DNA from: Lachnospiraceae bacterium AC3007
GTDB taxonomy: Bacteria > Bacillota > Clostridia > Lachnospirales > Lachnospiraceae
Direction of reading: 5' to 3'
NCBI GenBank assembly: GCA_000621405.1
Contig: JHYK01000025.1
Span: forward strand, 1-42,907
Length of the DNA: 42,907 nucleotides
Position numbers and translations under genes: made by a program. The notes beneath the pieces were generated by a model, which was not told where the DNA came from, made no database searches, and saw nothing but the letters and a program-made list of their open reading frames with translations. Shown here one piece after another: positions 1-9,173 of the stretch; the first letter of the stretch is position 1; every line of letters starts with the position of its first letter.

Positions 1-179
1 CGATAATCAAGGCGTTCGTCAGAACGCTCGTAGTTATCAGCATTGAGCTGCTGTGATGATTCAGCCTTAAGGACTTGATTGAGCATGACCTCCATCAGCT
101 TACCAAAAGCCTCGTCCTTAGAGTCTGTAAATAGTCCTACAAAAAAGTCATAATCCAATGTAAAATGAAGTTGAGCCAT
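1..179 (-). CDS. IS256-family transposase, N-terminal fragment
   Basis: The conceptual translation begins MAQLHFTLDYDFFVGLF and continues through an ILNQVL-like helix (here VMLNQVLKAESSQQL) to YERSDERLDYR, where the window cuts it. This is the characteristic N-terminus of IS256-type (mutator-like) DDE transposases. The ATG at 179 follows an AAAGGAT ribosome binding site. The catalytic DDE core is outside the window, so I cannot tell whether the full gene is intact. Confidence 0.85.
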   Translation of the reverse strand, partial: MAQLHFTLDYDFFVGLFTDSKDEAFGKLMEVMLNQVLKAESSQQLNADNYERSDERLDY

Positions 180-289
180 AGTTCTTATCCTTTCTAAAAG
201 TGTTGTGTGGTAACTTCATTTTAACTGAAAGGCAGAGCTTTGGCTCTTTTTATATTCAATTGAATTTACACCATTATATGGGCAGTATC
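1..289 (-). mobile_element. IS256-family insertion sequence, partial (cut by window start)
   Basis: This is the right-hand end of an IS256-like element. It carries the first 59 codons of the transposase on the minus strand. At about 263-289 it ends in a stretch that, read on the minus strand, starts GATACTGCCCATATAATGG and resembles the terminal inverted repeats of IS256 relatives. The other end and the target duplication lie outside the window. A tandem palindrome array begins about 10 bases beyond the proposed outer end. The family call is firm from the protein; the exact terminus is inferred. Confidence 0.75.
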
Positions 290-298
290 TTGGTTCAT

Positions 299-658
299 GC
301 GGGTTTTGTACCCCGGCGGCCGTTTTTGTACGATAAAGGTACATTTATCCCGTGACGACGCCCCTGATCAGACGTGTTTTGTACCCTGGAGACCATTTCT
401 ATGCGATAAAGGTACAATTGTCCCGTGAAGCCGGCTCGAATCAGGCGGGTTTTGTACCCTGGAGACCGGTTTCTGTGTGATTAAGGTACAATTATCCCGT
501 GAAGCCGGCTCGGTGACGGCTTGGTTCACGCGGGATTTGTACCCCAGAGACCAGTTCTGTGTGATTAAGGTACAATTGTCCCGTGAGGATGGCTCGGATC
601 GTGCAGGATTTGTACCCTGGAGACCATTTCTATGCGATAAAGGTACAATTCTCCAGTG
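299..658. repeat. Tandem array of five palindromic units, period 73-83 bp
   Basis: Units begin near 299, 372, 446, 529 and 602. Each has a left half reading about CGGGTTTTGTACCCTGGAGA and a right half about AAGGTACAATTGTCCCGTG, so the ends can pair (CGGG..TTGTACC with GGTACAA..CCCG). About 17-27 variable bases, such as GAAGCCGGCTCG, separate units. The array lies between the IS256 end and the stop codon of the tailed membrane protein. The short reading frames inside it repeat with the DNA unit and show no ribosome site, so I regard it as non-coding. Spacers are neither constant in length nor unrelated in sequence, so it is not a CRISPR. Confidence 0.85.
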
Positions 659-673
659 ATAGCGGGTCTGCCG

Positions 674-1924
674 CTACTTCCTGATCCTCCTGATAAGAGA
701 TGCCTTAAGATCCGTCTTGTAAAAGTCTTTTGCGGAGCATCCGGCTCTGCCGCCGCCCGCACAAGCACAGGCACAGGCGCACGCGCACGAACTGTGGGCG
801 CAAGAGCTCCGGTGTGAGCTGTGATGCGAGCTGTGATGGCTACCCGATGAAGAAAAATATGAACTTCTGGGACGCGGCATAGGTACCACATGCACCTGGA
901 GATACGTATTGGGAGCATCCGTATATTTGAAGGTTCCTTCCTTGTCAAATCCCGCGGCAGCCCTCTCGGCGCCTCTAATATCCTTCTCTTCTATCTTTTC
1001 CTTGCTCTTGATCATGCTCCTGCCGCAGTATGCGCATGTCTCCTTGCCTTCTTCCCTGACGGCGCCGCATCCGGGACAGGAATCAAAGTACACGATCTTG
1101 GTCCTTGTGATCTGCTTTCCACCGCCGGATCCGAAGAATGCGCTGGCCCTGTATGCCAGCTCCATTATCATCCTGAAGACTGCTACGGCCACTCCTATGG
1201 GAAAGACGACCACAAACAGCAATCCTATTATCAGATAAAACAAGTCCTCAGTGGCGCTGCTGTCATCATTATAATCGTCCTCTATCTTTTTTGAGGTATC
1301 AAACCCGAACGCGTCATTGGGATAGGTCACATTGATCGTGATCTTTTCCCCGGGCTCCATGTCCTCCTGCTCCCAGACAAGGTTGCCTGCGATTGTCAGA
1401 CAGCTCGGATCCCAGCCGTCAGCCTTGTCGCCATCCCATACGACCTTCATATGGTCGATGGTGATCTCATCAAACCAGGAAGGCGTGTAGGTGTACACTG
1501 TATATCCATCCTCAAACTTGTCCACCTGATACATATAGTCCTGCACCACGGAGAATTCAAAGTCTATCACTTCATCCTCGTAATATTTCCGGTCAAAGTC
1601 GATCCTTACATAAGATCCTCCGTCGGATTCATATCCCATCGATTTGATATTATCCGTAAGCCCCATCATCTCACCGTAATGACTGTTGGGGATGCCTATC
1701 ATCACCCAGGAGAGCGGCCCCTCCGAATCGGAATCCAACACCTTCCATTTGATGTGATAGTTAAAAGTCACCGTCGCATCCTGATTGACGTCGGCGTAGA
1801 CCTCGTAATCAAGGATCTCATCCAGAGGCTTGGCATATGCTCTCCCTGACATCATCCCAGTGAAAATAAGAACGATGAACGCGGCAGCTGCGATACGTGT
1901 CAGGATTTTTATCATCTTCTTCAT
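674..1924 (-). CDS. Secreted/membrane-anchored protein with zinc ribbon and C-terminal Cys-Ala repeat tail
   Basis: This is a 416-residue protein. It has an N-terminal signal peptide (residues 1-31, MKKMIKILTR... AYA), then a roughly 200-residue extracytoplasmic beta-rich region resembling DUF2207-type domains. One membrane helix follows (about 228-250). The cytoplasmic-looking part has a zinc ribbon with CPGC (Cys283, 286) and CAYC (Cys297, 300). The last 55 residues are unusual: a Ser/His stretch (about 361-375), five Cys in strict alternation with Ala (380-388), then GGGRAGCSAKDFY. I chose the ATG at 1924 because it overlaps the upstream radical SAM stop as ATGA and has a GGGGAGG site. The longer frame upstream has no site. 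Coupling to the SPASM enzyme suggests the tail is its substrate; this is inference. The tail could instead simply bind metal. Confidence 0.75.
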   Translation of the reverse strand: MKKMIKILTRIAAAAFIVLIFTGMMSGRAYAKPLDEILDYEVYADVNQDATVTFNYHIKWKVLDSDSEGPLSWVMIGIPNSHYGEMMGLTDNIKSMGYESDGGSYVRIDFDRKYYEDEVIDFEFSVVQDYMYQVDKFEDGYTVYTYTPSWFDEITIDHMKVVWDGDKADGWDPSCLTIAGNLVWEQEDMEPGEKITINVTYPNDAFGFDTSKKIEDDYNDDSSATEDLFYLIIGLLFVVVFPIGVAVAVFRMIMELAYRASAFFGSGGGKQITRTKIVYFDSCPGCGAVREEGKETCAYCGRSMIKSKEKIEEKDIRGAERAAAGFDKEGTFKYTDAPNTYLQVHVVPMPRPRSSYFSSSGSHHSSHHSSHRSSCAHSSCACACACACAGGGRAGCSAKDFYKTDLKASLIRRIRK

Positions 1925-3291
1925 GCTTCGCCTCCCCTCAGCGGGCAAAGGCCCAGCATCTTTGCGGAATAGTCTCTTCTTTTGACGCATTCCTCACCTT
2001 CCCAGATATTCTTCCATTCATCATGGAGGATGCTGCCCAGAGCCTCGCCGTTAAGCCAGCTCTGGCACGGCACCACGTTTCCTCCGGGCGTTACGGCCAT
2101 GTTGCTTAGGCAGGCGCCGCAGCAGGGGGTATTGATCCCAAGCTCTACGCACAGCTCATCATCCACCCAGCCCGGGGACGTGAAGCTTATCTCCATCTCG
2201 TTTTCGGCGCAATATGAGACGGCATCTCTCAACACCTTAGAGATCTCATCTTTTGACAGCTGCAGTTCGGCGGATTCCTCCTTTGCGGCATTTCCGGTGG
2301 TTATGAGACCGGAGCATGTGACGTAGGTCACGCCAAGTTCATGAAGGAACTTCAGAGTGCTCACATAGTCCTTATTCAGCGTGCAGAGCGGCGTATTCAC
2401 ACTTACGCTTATATTAAGCTCCAGAGCGTTCCTGATGGCATCCGTGGTCTTATCATAGCCGTCTGAACCCACGAGCCTGTTGTGGATCTCCTTATCGCCC
2501 GAATACAGCGTTATCTGGAGGCTGTCAAGCGCTGACGCCTTAAGCTTTTCGCAGTATTCCTTTGTAAGCTTCACACCGTTGGTATTAAGACGCGTTATGA
2601 ACCACTTCCCGTATTCTATAAGTTCAGGAAGATCCTCCCTCATGGTAGGCTCGCCCCCCGTGAAGGTGATCTGCGGCACGCCTATGACCCTGAGCTTGTC
2701 GATTATCTTCTTCCAGTCTTCGGTGGAGAGCTCCTCTTCTGAGGAGTGCTGCTGTCCCGCCGCGTAGCAGTGCAGGCACTGCAGGTTGCAATGCCACTTC
2801 TCACCATGCGTCATCGCAGACACCATAAGGTCCATCCTGTGGGGCGCCCTCATATACGGCGCGTATTGCCCGAGACTCATGTACGGAATATCCTCCGTCA
2901 CCTCCTCGCGGTACGCAATCTGTCTGAACGTATTGAGGATCGTCTCTATGTCCGTGATGAAATACCTGTTTGGCACGAGTGGATAGACCTTGCGCATCCT
3001 TTTGCATGTAGCGCGCGCTATGGCCGACATCTCCGCCTCATCTATGGCTCTTCCGCTGTACTTATTTACTTCGGAAATAAATTCGGACATGAGTATCGTC
3101 CAGGATACATCAAGCGGCACTATGTCCTGCCCGTTAAGTATCGCGATCGATCCTCCGAGCTCCTCTCCCGTGATCTTCGGAGGGATCAGGTGTATGCGAA
3201 CCACGCCGGGCCCTTCGGGATTGAAGGTTGTGTGCTTCACTTCGTCAAAATTCTCTCGCGCGTATTTCAATATACGTCTGGCATTTTTCAT
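1921..3291 (-). CDS. Radical SAM/SPASM-domain enzyme, probable peptide/protein tail maturase
   Basis: This is a 456-residue enzyme. Residues 1-160 form an N-terminal region I do not recognise. The radical SAM core starts with the CX3CX2C cluster motif (Cys168, 172, 175; WHCNLQCLHCY) and has the TGGEP SAM-binding loop at 211-215. The C-terminal SPASM-type region has Cys390/391, 394, 409, 435 and 449 to bind auxiliary Fe-S clusters. SPASM radical SAM enzymes typically modify ribosomal peptides, for example by thioether or C-C crosslinks. The stop overlaps the start of the downstream Cys-Ala-tailed protein (ATGA), so the two are probably made together. The start at 3291 has a GGGAGA site about 10 bases upstream. 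No small free precursor peptide is convincing nearby. The enzyme class is firm; the substrate is inferred. Confidence 0.85.
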   Translation of the reverse strand: MKNARRILKYARENFDEVKHTTFNPEGPGVVRIHLIPPKITGEELGGSIAILNGQDIVPLDVSWTILMSEFISEVNKYSGRAIDEAEMSAIARATCKRMRKVYPLVPNRYFITDIETILNTFRQIAYREEVTEDIPYMSLGQYAPYMRAPHRMDLMVSAMTHGEKWHCNLQCLHCYAAGQQHSSEEELSTEDWKKIIDKLRVIGVPQITFTGGEPTMREDLPELIEYGKWFITRLNTNGVKLTKEYCEKLKASALDSLQITLYSGDKEIHNRLVGSDGYDKTTDAIRNALELNISVSVNTPLCTLNKDYVSTLKFLHELGVTYVTCSGLITTGNAAKEESAELQLSKDEISKVLRDAVSYCAENEMEISFTSPGWVDDELCVELGINTPCCGACLSNMAVTPGGNVVPCQSWLNGEALGSILHDEWKNIWEGEECVKRRDYSAKMLGLCPLRGGEA

Positions 3292-3403
3292 CTTACATAT
3301 TCTCCCGTATTACATTCTTCCTGCTTCGCCCGGCATGCATGCCGTCCTGTGCTGCTTTTCATGCGCCGGCTGCGCTGACTGCGCCGCGGAGACTCCGCCG
3401 CGG

Positions 3404-4366
3404 TCAGAACCTGAACCCTGCCTTGAAGGCCGGTGATGCAAAGGCCTTCTCGTGATCCTTCAATTCATACAGTTCCACATCGGGGAAGCTCACCTTCTCC
3501 TCCTTAAGGAGCTTCAGAGCAGGCTCAAAGGGGCCGCAGCGGCTTCCGACGACCGTTATCTCGTTCACCGGTATGATGCTCATGTCGAGGCTCGAGCTGC
3601 CTGCATAGGTGCTCTTTAAGATGATGGTCCCCATCTTACGCACGATATTCAGCGCAAGCTGTATGCCTGACGCATTGCCCGAACACTCTGCCACATATTC
3701 AAAGCACTGATCGGCCGTAAGGCTTTTGAAGCCGTCTCCTTCAAGATAGTCGGAAAGAAGGGCTGTCTTCGCAAATGGCTCAAAAAGCTTCAACTTGTCC
3801 TCGTGCTTGCCTATAACGGTAAGAGACACGCCGGTAAGAGCCAGCACCTGAGCGATCATATACGCAAGCCTGCCGTCTCCTATTACGGCTGCGTTACCCG
3901 CAGGATCGATATGCACCTGCTTCGTTATCTCCAGCGCCGCAGCAAGTGGCTCAGTGAATACGGCGCGCTCAATGGGAAGTCCATCCGGTATCGGATGTAT
4001 GAGGTGTGTCGAAAGAGTCATATATTCCGCAAAGCACCCGTCACGGGACATTCCTATGACCTCTCTTGAAAGGCAGTGCTTCTCGCGGCCCGTGAGACAG
4101 TATATGCATCTGCCGCAGCCCTTGTTGAGCTCGCCCACGACCTTCCGTCCGATGAGCCTTTGATCTTCGCTCTCGACCACTTCTCCCACGAATTCATGAC
4201 CCATGATCCCCCTGAAATGAGGCCGGTATCCCTTCAGGATCTCGCGGTCCGTGCTGCATATATCGGCAAGAAGTATCTTTATGAGGCTCTCGCCCTCGCT
4301 CCTTTCGGGCACGGGCACATCCTCCTTATATACCGCCTTTTCTCCGTCATAATACAGTGCTTTCAT
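3404..4366 (-). CDS. Zinc-dependent medium-chain (MDR) alcohol dehydrogenase-like protein
   Basis: This is a 320-residue MDR-superfamily dehydrogenase. It shows the structural-zinc cysteines 84, 87, 90 and 98 (GCGRCIYCLTGREKHC), and likely catalytic-zinc ligands Cys37, His57-Glu58 (GHEF) and Glu139 (FTEP). The nucleotide-binding loop GDGRLA is at about 163-168. This fits an NAD(P)-dependent alcohol or sugar-alcohol dehydrogenase; the substrate cannot be read from sequence. The ATG at 4366 has an ideal AGGAGG site at 4371-4376. The longer upstream frame is only translated palindromic repeat. It lies 112 bases upstream of the radical SAM gene and may share its transcript. No clear promoter is visible between the tuf terminator and this gene. 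Confidence 0.85.
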   Translation of the reverse strand: MKALYYDGEKAVYKEDVPVPERSEGESLIKILLADICSTDREILKGYRPHFRGIMGHEFVGEVVESEDQRLIGRKVVGELNKGCGRCIYCLTGREKHCLSREVIGMSRDGCFAEYMTLSTHLIHPIPDGLPIERAVFTEPLAAALEITKQVHIDPAGNAAVIGDGRLAYMIAQVLALTGVSLTVIGKHEDKLKLFEPFAKTALLSDYLEGDGFKSLTADQCFEYVAECSGNASGIQLALNIVRKMGTIILKSTYAGSSSLDMSIIPVNEITVVGSRCGPFEPALKLLKEEKVSFPDVELYELKDHEKAFASPAFKAGFRF

Positions 4367-4381
4367 AGAGCCTCCTAAGAC

Positions 4382-4497
4382 AGGGGTAAGACAGGGGGAC
4401 GGTTCTTTTGTCTTGCCGGGTCGTTGGTGGCAAGACAGCAGGGACGGTTCTTGTTGTCTTGGCGAATGCCAAGACAAAAGAACCGTCCCTCTGTCTT
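4382..4497. repeat. Palindromic REP-like cluster, GGGACGGTTCTTTTGTC family (three arms)
   Basis: Two rightward arms (about 4389-4418 and 4431-4463), each containing GGGACGGTTCTT and TGTCTTG, face one leftward arm (4467-4497) containing GACAAAAGAACCGTCCC. The second and third arms make a roughly 31-bp hairpin with a loop of about 3 bases. The first arm could pair with the same partner. The cluster fills the gap between the tuf terminator and the dehydrogenase ribosome site. The same core recurs at 21620-21643, 39621-39631/39718-39728 and 42433-42502. Confidence 0.9.
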
Positions 4498-4513
4498 GTC
4501 ATTCCCCCGTCTT

Positions 4514-4547
4514 CAAAAAACAGCTCCCGGACAATATGTCCGGGAGC
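4514..4547 (-). terminator. Rho-independent terminator of tuf
   Basis: On the minus strand, a perfect stem GCTCCCGGACA / TGTCCGGGAGC (4523-4547) begins about 27 bases after the tuf stop and is followed by TGTTTTTTG. This is a textbook intrinsic terminator for the str operon transcript. Confidence 0.9.
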
Positions 4548-4573
4548 CAATGATATTACTGTGTATCAGATTG

Positions 4574-5767
4574 TTATTTTACGATGGAAGCAACTCTTCC
4601 TGATCCTACTGTACGTCCACCCTCACGGATAGCGAATGTAAGACCCTGCTCCATAGCGATGGGGTGGATGAGCTCGATGGTCATCTCAACGTTATCGCCG
4701 GGCATGCACATCTCTGTGCCTTCGGGAAGATTGATAACTCCGGTAACGTCGGTTGTTCTGAAGTAGAACTGAGGACGATAGTTGTTGAAGAAAGGAGTAT
4801 GACGGCCACCCTCGTCCTTGGTCAGTACGTATACCTGAGCTGTGAAGTTCGTATGGCATGTAACTGATCCGGGAACTGCGAGGACCTGTCCTCTCTCGAT
4901 ATCCTTACGGTCTACGCCACGAAGGAGTGCGCCGATGTTATCACCTGCCTGGCCCTCGTCAAGGAGCTTTCTGAACATCTCGATACCGGTAACGACGGTC
5001 TTCTTGACGTCTTCCCTGATACCAACGATCTCAACCTCGTCGTTAAGATGGATAACACCACGCTCTACACGGCCTGTAGCAACAGTTCCACGGCCGGTGA
5101 TGGTGAACACGTCCTCAACAGGCATAAGGAAAGGCTTGTCGGTAGGTCTCTGAGGTGTAGGGATGTAATCGTCTACAGCCTTCATGAGCTCCATAACCTT
5201 GTCGCCCCACTCTCCTGAAGGATCCTCAAGAGCCTTAAGAGCAGAACCCTGGATGATAGGAATATCATCGCCGGGGAACTCATACTCGTTAAGAAGGTCA
5301 CGAACCTCCATCTCAACGAGCTCGATAAGCTCGGGATCATCAACCATGTCGCACTTGTTAAGGAATACTACGATGTAAGGAACGCCGACCTGACGGGCAA
5401 GAAGCACGTGCTCCTTGGTCTGAGCCATAACTCCGTCAGTAGCTGCAACAACGAGGATAGCACCATCCATCTGTGCAGCTCCGGTGATCATGTTCTTAAC
5501 GTAGTCAGCATGCCCGGGGCAGTCAACGTGTGCATAGTGACGAGCCTCTGTCTCATACTCAACGTGTGCTGTGGAGATCGTGATACCACGCTCCCTCTCC
5601 TCGGGTGCCTTATCGATATTCTCGAAATCCACGGCTGCATTACCTGCAACCCTCTCAGAAAGAGTCTTTGTGATGGCAGCCGTAAGAGTAGTCTTACCGT
5701 GGTCAACGTGTCCGATTGTACCAATGTTTACATGGGGCTTGGTACGTTCAAATTTAGCTTTTCCCAT
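4574..5767 (-). CDS. tuf: Translation elongation factor Tu
   Basis: EF-Tu is the GTPase that delivers aminoacyl-tRNA to the ribosomal A site. At 397 residues it has the usual family length. The P-loop GHVDHGKT is at 19-26, DCPGHADY (G3) near residue 81 and NKCD (G4) near 136, followed by the complete beta-barrel domains II and III ending GRVASIVK. The start has AAGGAGG upstream. It is the last gene of the str operon but has its own strong promoter in the gap to fusA, and an intrinsic terminator after it. Confidence 0.99.
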   Translation of the reverse strand: MGKAKFERTKPHVNIGTIGHVDHGKTTLTAAITKTLSERVAGNAAVDFENIDKAPEERERGITISTAHVEYETEARHYAHVDCPGHADYVKNMITGAAQMDGAILVVAATDGVMAQTKEHVLLARQVGVPYIVVFLNKCDMVDDPELIELVEMEVRDLLNEYEFPGDDIPIIQGSALKALEDPSGEWGDKVMELMKAVDDYIPTPQRPTDKPFLMPVEDVFTITGRGTVATGRVERGVIHLNDEVEIVGIREDVKKTVVTGIEMFRKLLDEGQAGDNIGALLRGVDRKDIERGQVLAVPGSVTCHTNFTAQVYVLTKDEGGRHTPFFNNYRPQFYFRTTDVTGVINLPEGTEMCMPGDNVEMTIELIHPIAMEQGLTFAIREGGRTVGSGRVASIVK

Positions 5768-5830
5768 TTTTTTAATCCTCCTTATAATGTACGTCTTCTT
5801 CTGACGTATTCAGTGCCCGCATATCAATAG

Positions 5831-5859
5831 ATTATATTTCATATGCGGTATTATTTCAA
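5831..5859 (-). promoter_or_regulatory. Promoter for tuf
   Basis: On the minus strand, TTGAAA (5854-5859) and a perfect TATAAT (5831-5836) are separated by 17 bases. They lie in the 100-base gap between fusA and tuf, about 64 bases upstream of the tuf start. This would allow EF-Tu to be made in excess of EF-G, as is usual. Confidence 0.8.
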
Positions 5860-5867
5860 GTAAATAA

Positions 5868-7985
5868 TTACTTCGACAGTACCTTGTCCGCCACGTTCTT
5901 GGGGACCTGCTCATAGTGGTCAAAGAACATGGAATAGTTGCCTCGGCCCTGTGTCCTCGAACGCAGATCCGTAGCATATCCGAACATCTCTGCAAGCGGC
6001 ACCAGAGCTTTTACCATCTTGCCGCCTCCGATGTCCTCCATGCCCTCGACGCGTCCGCGTCTTGAGTTCAGGTCACCTATGACGTCGCCCATGTAATCCT
6101 CGGGCATCGTGACATCGACCTTCATGACAGGCTCGAGAAGCACTGCAGCTCCCTTAGCCATGGCGTCCTTCATTGCCATGGAGCCTGAGATATGGAATGC
6201 CATCTCTGACGAGTCGACCTCATGGTATGATCCGTCATAGACTACGGCATGTACGCCGACAACGGGGAATCCGCCGAGTGTACCGGTCTTCATGGCCTCC
6301 TCGATACCCTCGCCGATAGCGGGGATATACTCCTTCGGGATGGCTCCGCCGACGACCTGGGACTCAAACTTGAAGAGCTCCTCGCCGTTAGCATCCATGG
6401 GTGAGAACTTGACCTTACAGTGTCCGTATTGTCCGCGTCCGCCGGACTGCTTGATATACTTTGCTTCGATATCGCATTCCTTTGTGATCGCTTCCTTGTA
6501 CGCAACCTGCGGAGCTCCGACATTTGCTTCGACGTTGAATTCGCGAAGAAGCCTGTCCACTATGATCTCCAGATGAAGCTCTCCCATTCCTGCTATGATG
6601 GTCTGGCCCGTCTCCTCATTGGTGTGGGCCTTGAAGGTGGGATCCTCTTCGGCAAGTTTTGCAAGCGCCTGGCCGAGCTTATCCTGACCGGCCTTTGTCT
6701 TGGGCTCGATAGCAAGCTCGATAACGGGATCCGGGAACTCCATGGACTCGAGTATCACGGGATGCTGATCATCGCAGATCGTATCGCCTGTCGCTGTAAG
6801 CTTGAAGCCTACGGCTGCGGCTATGTCACCCGAGAACACCTCGTCCAGCTCTGTTCTCTTGTTAGCGTGCATCTGCAGTATGCGGCCTACACGCTCCTTC
6901 TTGTTCTTTGTGGAATTCAGGATGTATGATCCGGACTTCAGTGTGCCGGAGTATACCCTGAAGTAAGCCAGCTTACCTACGAAAGGATCCGTCATGATCT
7001 TGAAAGCAAGACCTGCGAAAGGAGCGTCGTCCGATGACGGTACGGTGAGGGGATTGCCCTCAAGGTCGGTACCCTCCGCATCCGGCACATCCGTGGGAGC
7101 GGGGAGATACTCGATGACACCGTCCAGAAGCTTCTGTACGCCCTTATTCCTGTATGCCGATCCTGCAAAGCAGGGAATGGCATCGCCGGCAATGGTGGCC
7201 TTCCTGAGGGCCTTCTTCAGATCCTCGATAGAAGGTACCTTGTCCTCAAGGTACTGCTCCATCAGATCCTCATCGAGCTCGCAGATAGCCTCCAGGGTCT
7301 CCTGGTGCTTCTCTTCGGCCTCGTCCTTCATATCATCCGGTATATCCTTGATCTCGACCTCTGTGCCCTGCTTATCATCATAGTAATAAGCCTTCATCTC
7401 GAGCAGATCGATAAGTCCCGCAAAGGTGTCTTCCTTGCCTATGGGGATGTTCATTAATATTGTGTTCTTTCCGAGGCGGTCATGGATGGTCTGGCAGGCG
7501 TTGTAATAGTCCGCGCCTATGGTGTCCATCTTGTTGATGAATGCAAGCCTCGGTACATGGAAGCCGTCAGCCTGACGCCATACGTTCTCCGACTGGGGCT
7601 CCACGCCCTCCTTTGCGGAGAATACGCCTACGGCGCCGTCGAGTACGCGCAGCGATCTCTCAACCTCAACGGTAAAGTCTACGTGTCCCGGAGTATCGAT
7701 TATGTTGATCCTGTGCTCTTCTGCACCCGGCTTCGGTTTTGCATTTTCCTCCAGCGTCCAGTGGCAGGTGGTAGCTGCAGAGGTGATAGTGATACCCCTC
7801 TCCTGCTCCTGCTCCATCCAGTCCATGGTAGCCGTGCCGTCATGCGTCTCACCGATCTTGTAATTCACGCCTGTATAAAACAGTATACGCTCGGTAAGGG
7901 TCGTCTTTCCGGCATCGATATGCGCCATGATACCGATGTTCCTGGTTCTCTCCAGAGGATATTCTCTTTGTTTTGCGTTACCCAA
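5868..7985 (-). CDS. fusA: Translation elongation factor G
   Basis: EF-G is the 705-residue GTPase that catalyses ribosomal translocation. The N-terminus carries the P-loop AHIDAGKTT at 21-29, then [18 protein letters not shown] and NKMD. Domains II to V are complete through the C-terminal [11 protein letters not shown] region. Length and domain order match the standard bacterial factor rather than a tetracycline-resistance paralogue. It sits between rpsG and tuf in the canonical str order, 29 bases after rpsG. Confidence 0.99.
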   Translation of the reverse strand: MGNAKQREYPLERTRNIGIMAHIDAGKTTLTERILFYTGVNYKIGETHDGTATMDWMEQEQERGITITSAATTCHWTLEENAKPKPGAEEHRINIIDTPGHVDFTVEVERSLRVLDGAVGVFSAKEGVEPQSENVWRQADGFHVPRLAFINKMDTIGADYYNACQTIHDRLGKNTILMNIPIGKEDTFAGLIDLLEMKAYYYDDKQGTEVEIKDIPDDMKDEAEEKHQETLEAICELDEDLMEQYLEDKVPSIEDLKKALRKATIAGDAIPCFAGSAYRNKGVQKLLDGVIEYLPAPTDVPDAEGTDLEGNPLTVPSSDDAPFAGLAFKIMTDPFVGKLAYFRVYSGTLKSGSYILNSTKNKKERVGRILQMHANKRTELDEVFSGDIAAAVGFKLTATGDTICDDQHPVILESMEFPDPVIELAIEPKTKAGQDKLGQALAKLAEEDPTFKAHTNEETGQTIIAGMGELHLEIIVDRLLREFNVEANVGAPQVAYKEAITKECDIEAKYIKQSGGRGQYGHCKVKFSPMDANGEELFKFESQVVGGAIPKEYIPAIGEGIEEAMKTGTLGGFPVVGVHAVVYDGSYHEVDSSEMAFHISGSMAMKDAMAKGAAVLLEPVMKVDVTMPEDYMGDVIGDLNSRRGRVEGMEDIGGGKMVKALVPLAEMFGYATDLRSRTQGRGNYSMFFDHYEQVPKNVADKVLSK

Positions 7986-8014
7986 GAATCTTTCCTCCTA
8001 TAACACCCCGGCGA

Positions 8015-8560
<546 letters not shown>

Positions 8561-8586
8561 TTAATCCAACACAACCTTCGTTTACT

Positions 8587-9006
8587 TTACTTCTTATCCT
8601 TTGGCTTCTTTGCGCCGTACTTGGAACGGGCCTGCATACGGTTCGCCACGCCTGCTGTATCAAGCGTACCACGGATAATGTGATATCTCGTACCGGGAAG
8701 ATCCTTGACCCTGCCTCCGCGGATCATGACCACGCTGTGCTCCTGGAGATTGTGTCCCTCTCCGGGAATGTAGCTTGTGACTTCGATCCCGTTTGAAAGA
8801 CGCACACGGGCGATCTTTCTCAAGGCTGAGTTAGGCTTCTTAGGTGTAGCAGTCTTAACAGCCGTGCAGACTCCTCTCTTCTGAGGAGACTTGGTAGCTG
8901 TGGCCTTCTTCTGAAGAGAATTAAAACCTCTCTGGAGTGCCGGTGCCGTGGACTTCTTTGTGGAAGTCTGTCTGCCCTTCCTGACTAACTGGTTGAATGT
9001 TGGCAT
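8587..9006 (-). CDS. rpsL: 30S ribosomal protein S12
   Basis: S12 is the decoding-centre protein, here 139 residues with a normal C-terminal KKPKDKK. The streptomycin-interaction segments [11 protein letters not shown] and [11 protein letters not shown] carry the wild-type lysine in KPNSAL and the wild-type sequence around GRVKDLPG, so no resistance substitution is evident. The start has an AGAGGTG site. It is the first gene of rpsL-rpsG-fusA and is driven by a near-consensus promoter just after rpoC. Confidence 0.98.
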   Translation of the reverse strand: MPTFNQLVRKGRQTSTKKSTAPALQRGFNSLQKKATATKSPQKRGVCTAVKTATPKKPNSALRKIARVRLSNGIEVTSYIPGEGHNLQEHSVVMIRGGRVKDLPGTRYHIIRGTLDTAGVANRMQARSKYGAKKPKDKK

Positions 9007-9094
9007 TAAGTTTCACCTCTTTTCTTTTTAATTATAGTCTCTGCCATTCACAACAGATATCGCATCCCGCCTGTAAAGAAAGACAGGACAGTAA

Positions 9095-9120
9095 TAGGGC
9101 GTGTCATAAGACACGCCCTA
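9095..9120 (-). promoter_or_regulatory. Perfect 11-bp hairpin at the start point of the rpsL transcript
   Basis: On the minus strand the stem TAGGGCGTGTC / GACACGCCCTA has a 4-base TTAT loop. It starts two bases after the TATAAT box of the rpsL promoter, so the mRNA would begin within or at the stem. There is no T-run after it, which argues against a terminator for rpoC. It could stabilise the mRNA 5' end, or as DNA it could be an operator overlapping the start point. Confidence 0.6.
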
Positions 9121-9122
9121 GC

Positions 9123-9152
9123 ATTATAAGACCTATTATCCTGCGATGTCAA
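9123..9152 (-). promoter_or_regulatory. Promoter for rpsL-rpsG-fusA
   Basis: On the minus strand a perfect TTGACA (9147-9152) and a perfect TATAAT (9123-9128) are 18 bases apart, starting about 20 bases after the rpoC stop. The 5' untranslated region would be about 110 bases. Confidence 0.85.
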
Positions 9153-9173
9153 GGAAAACCTTGTATTTTGCAC

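Noticed and set aside
299-658. Possible CRISPR array
   Set aside because: Repeat length and sequence drift, the so-called spacers are similar to each other (GAAGCCGGCTCG recurs), and no cas genes are present.
477-659. 60-codon plus-strand reading frame in the palindrome array
   Set aside because: Its peptide repeats only because the DNA unit repeats. There is no ribosome site or family resemblance.
3288-3362. 24-codon minus-strand ORF (two Cys) whose TGA overlaps the radical SAM start, as a possible precursor peptide
   Set aside because: It has no Shine-Dalgarno site, no leader/core pattern and no repeat; the overlap may be chance. Kept only as a weak possibility.
9095-9120. Hairpin as rpoC terminator
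   Set aside because: It lies downstream of a consensus promoter for rpsL and lacks a T-run, so it belongs to the start of the rpsL transcript.
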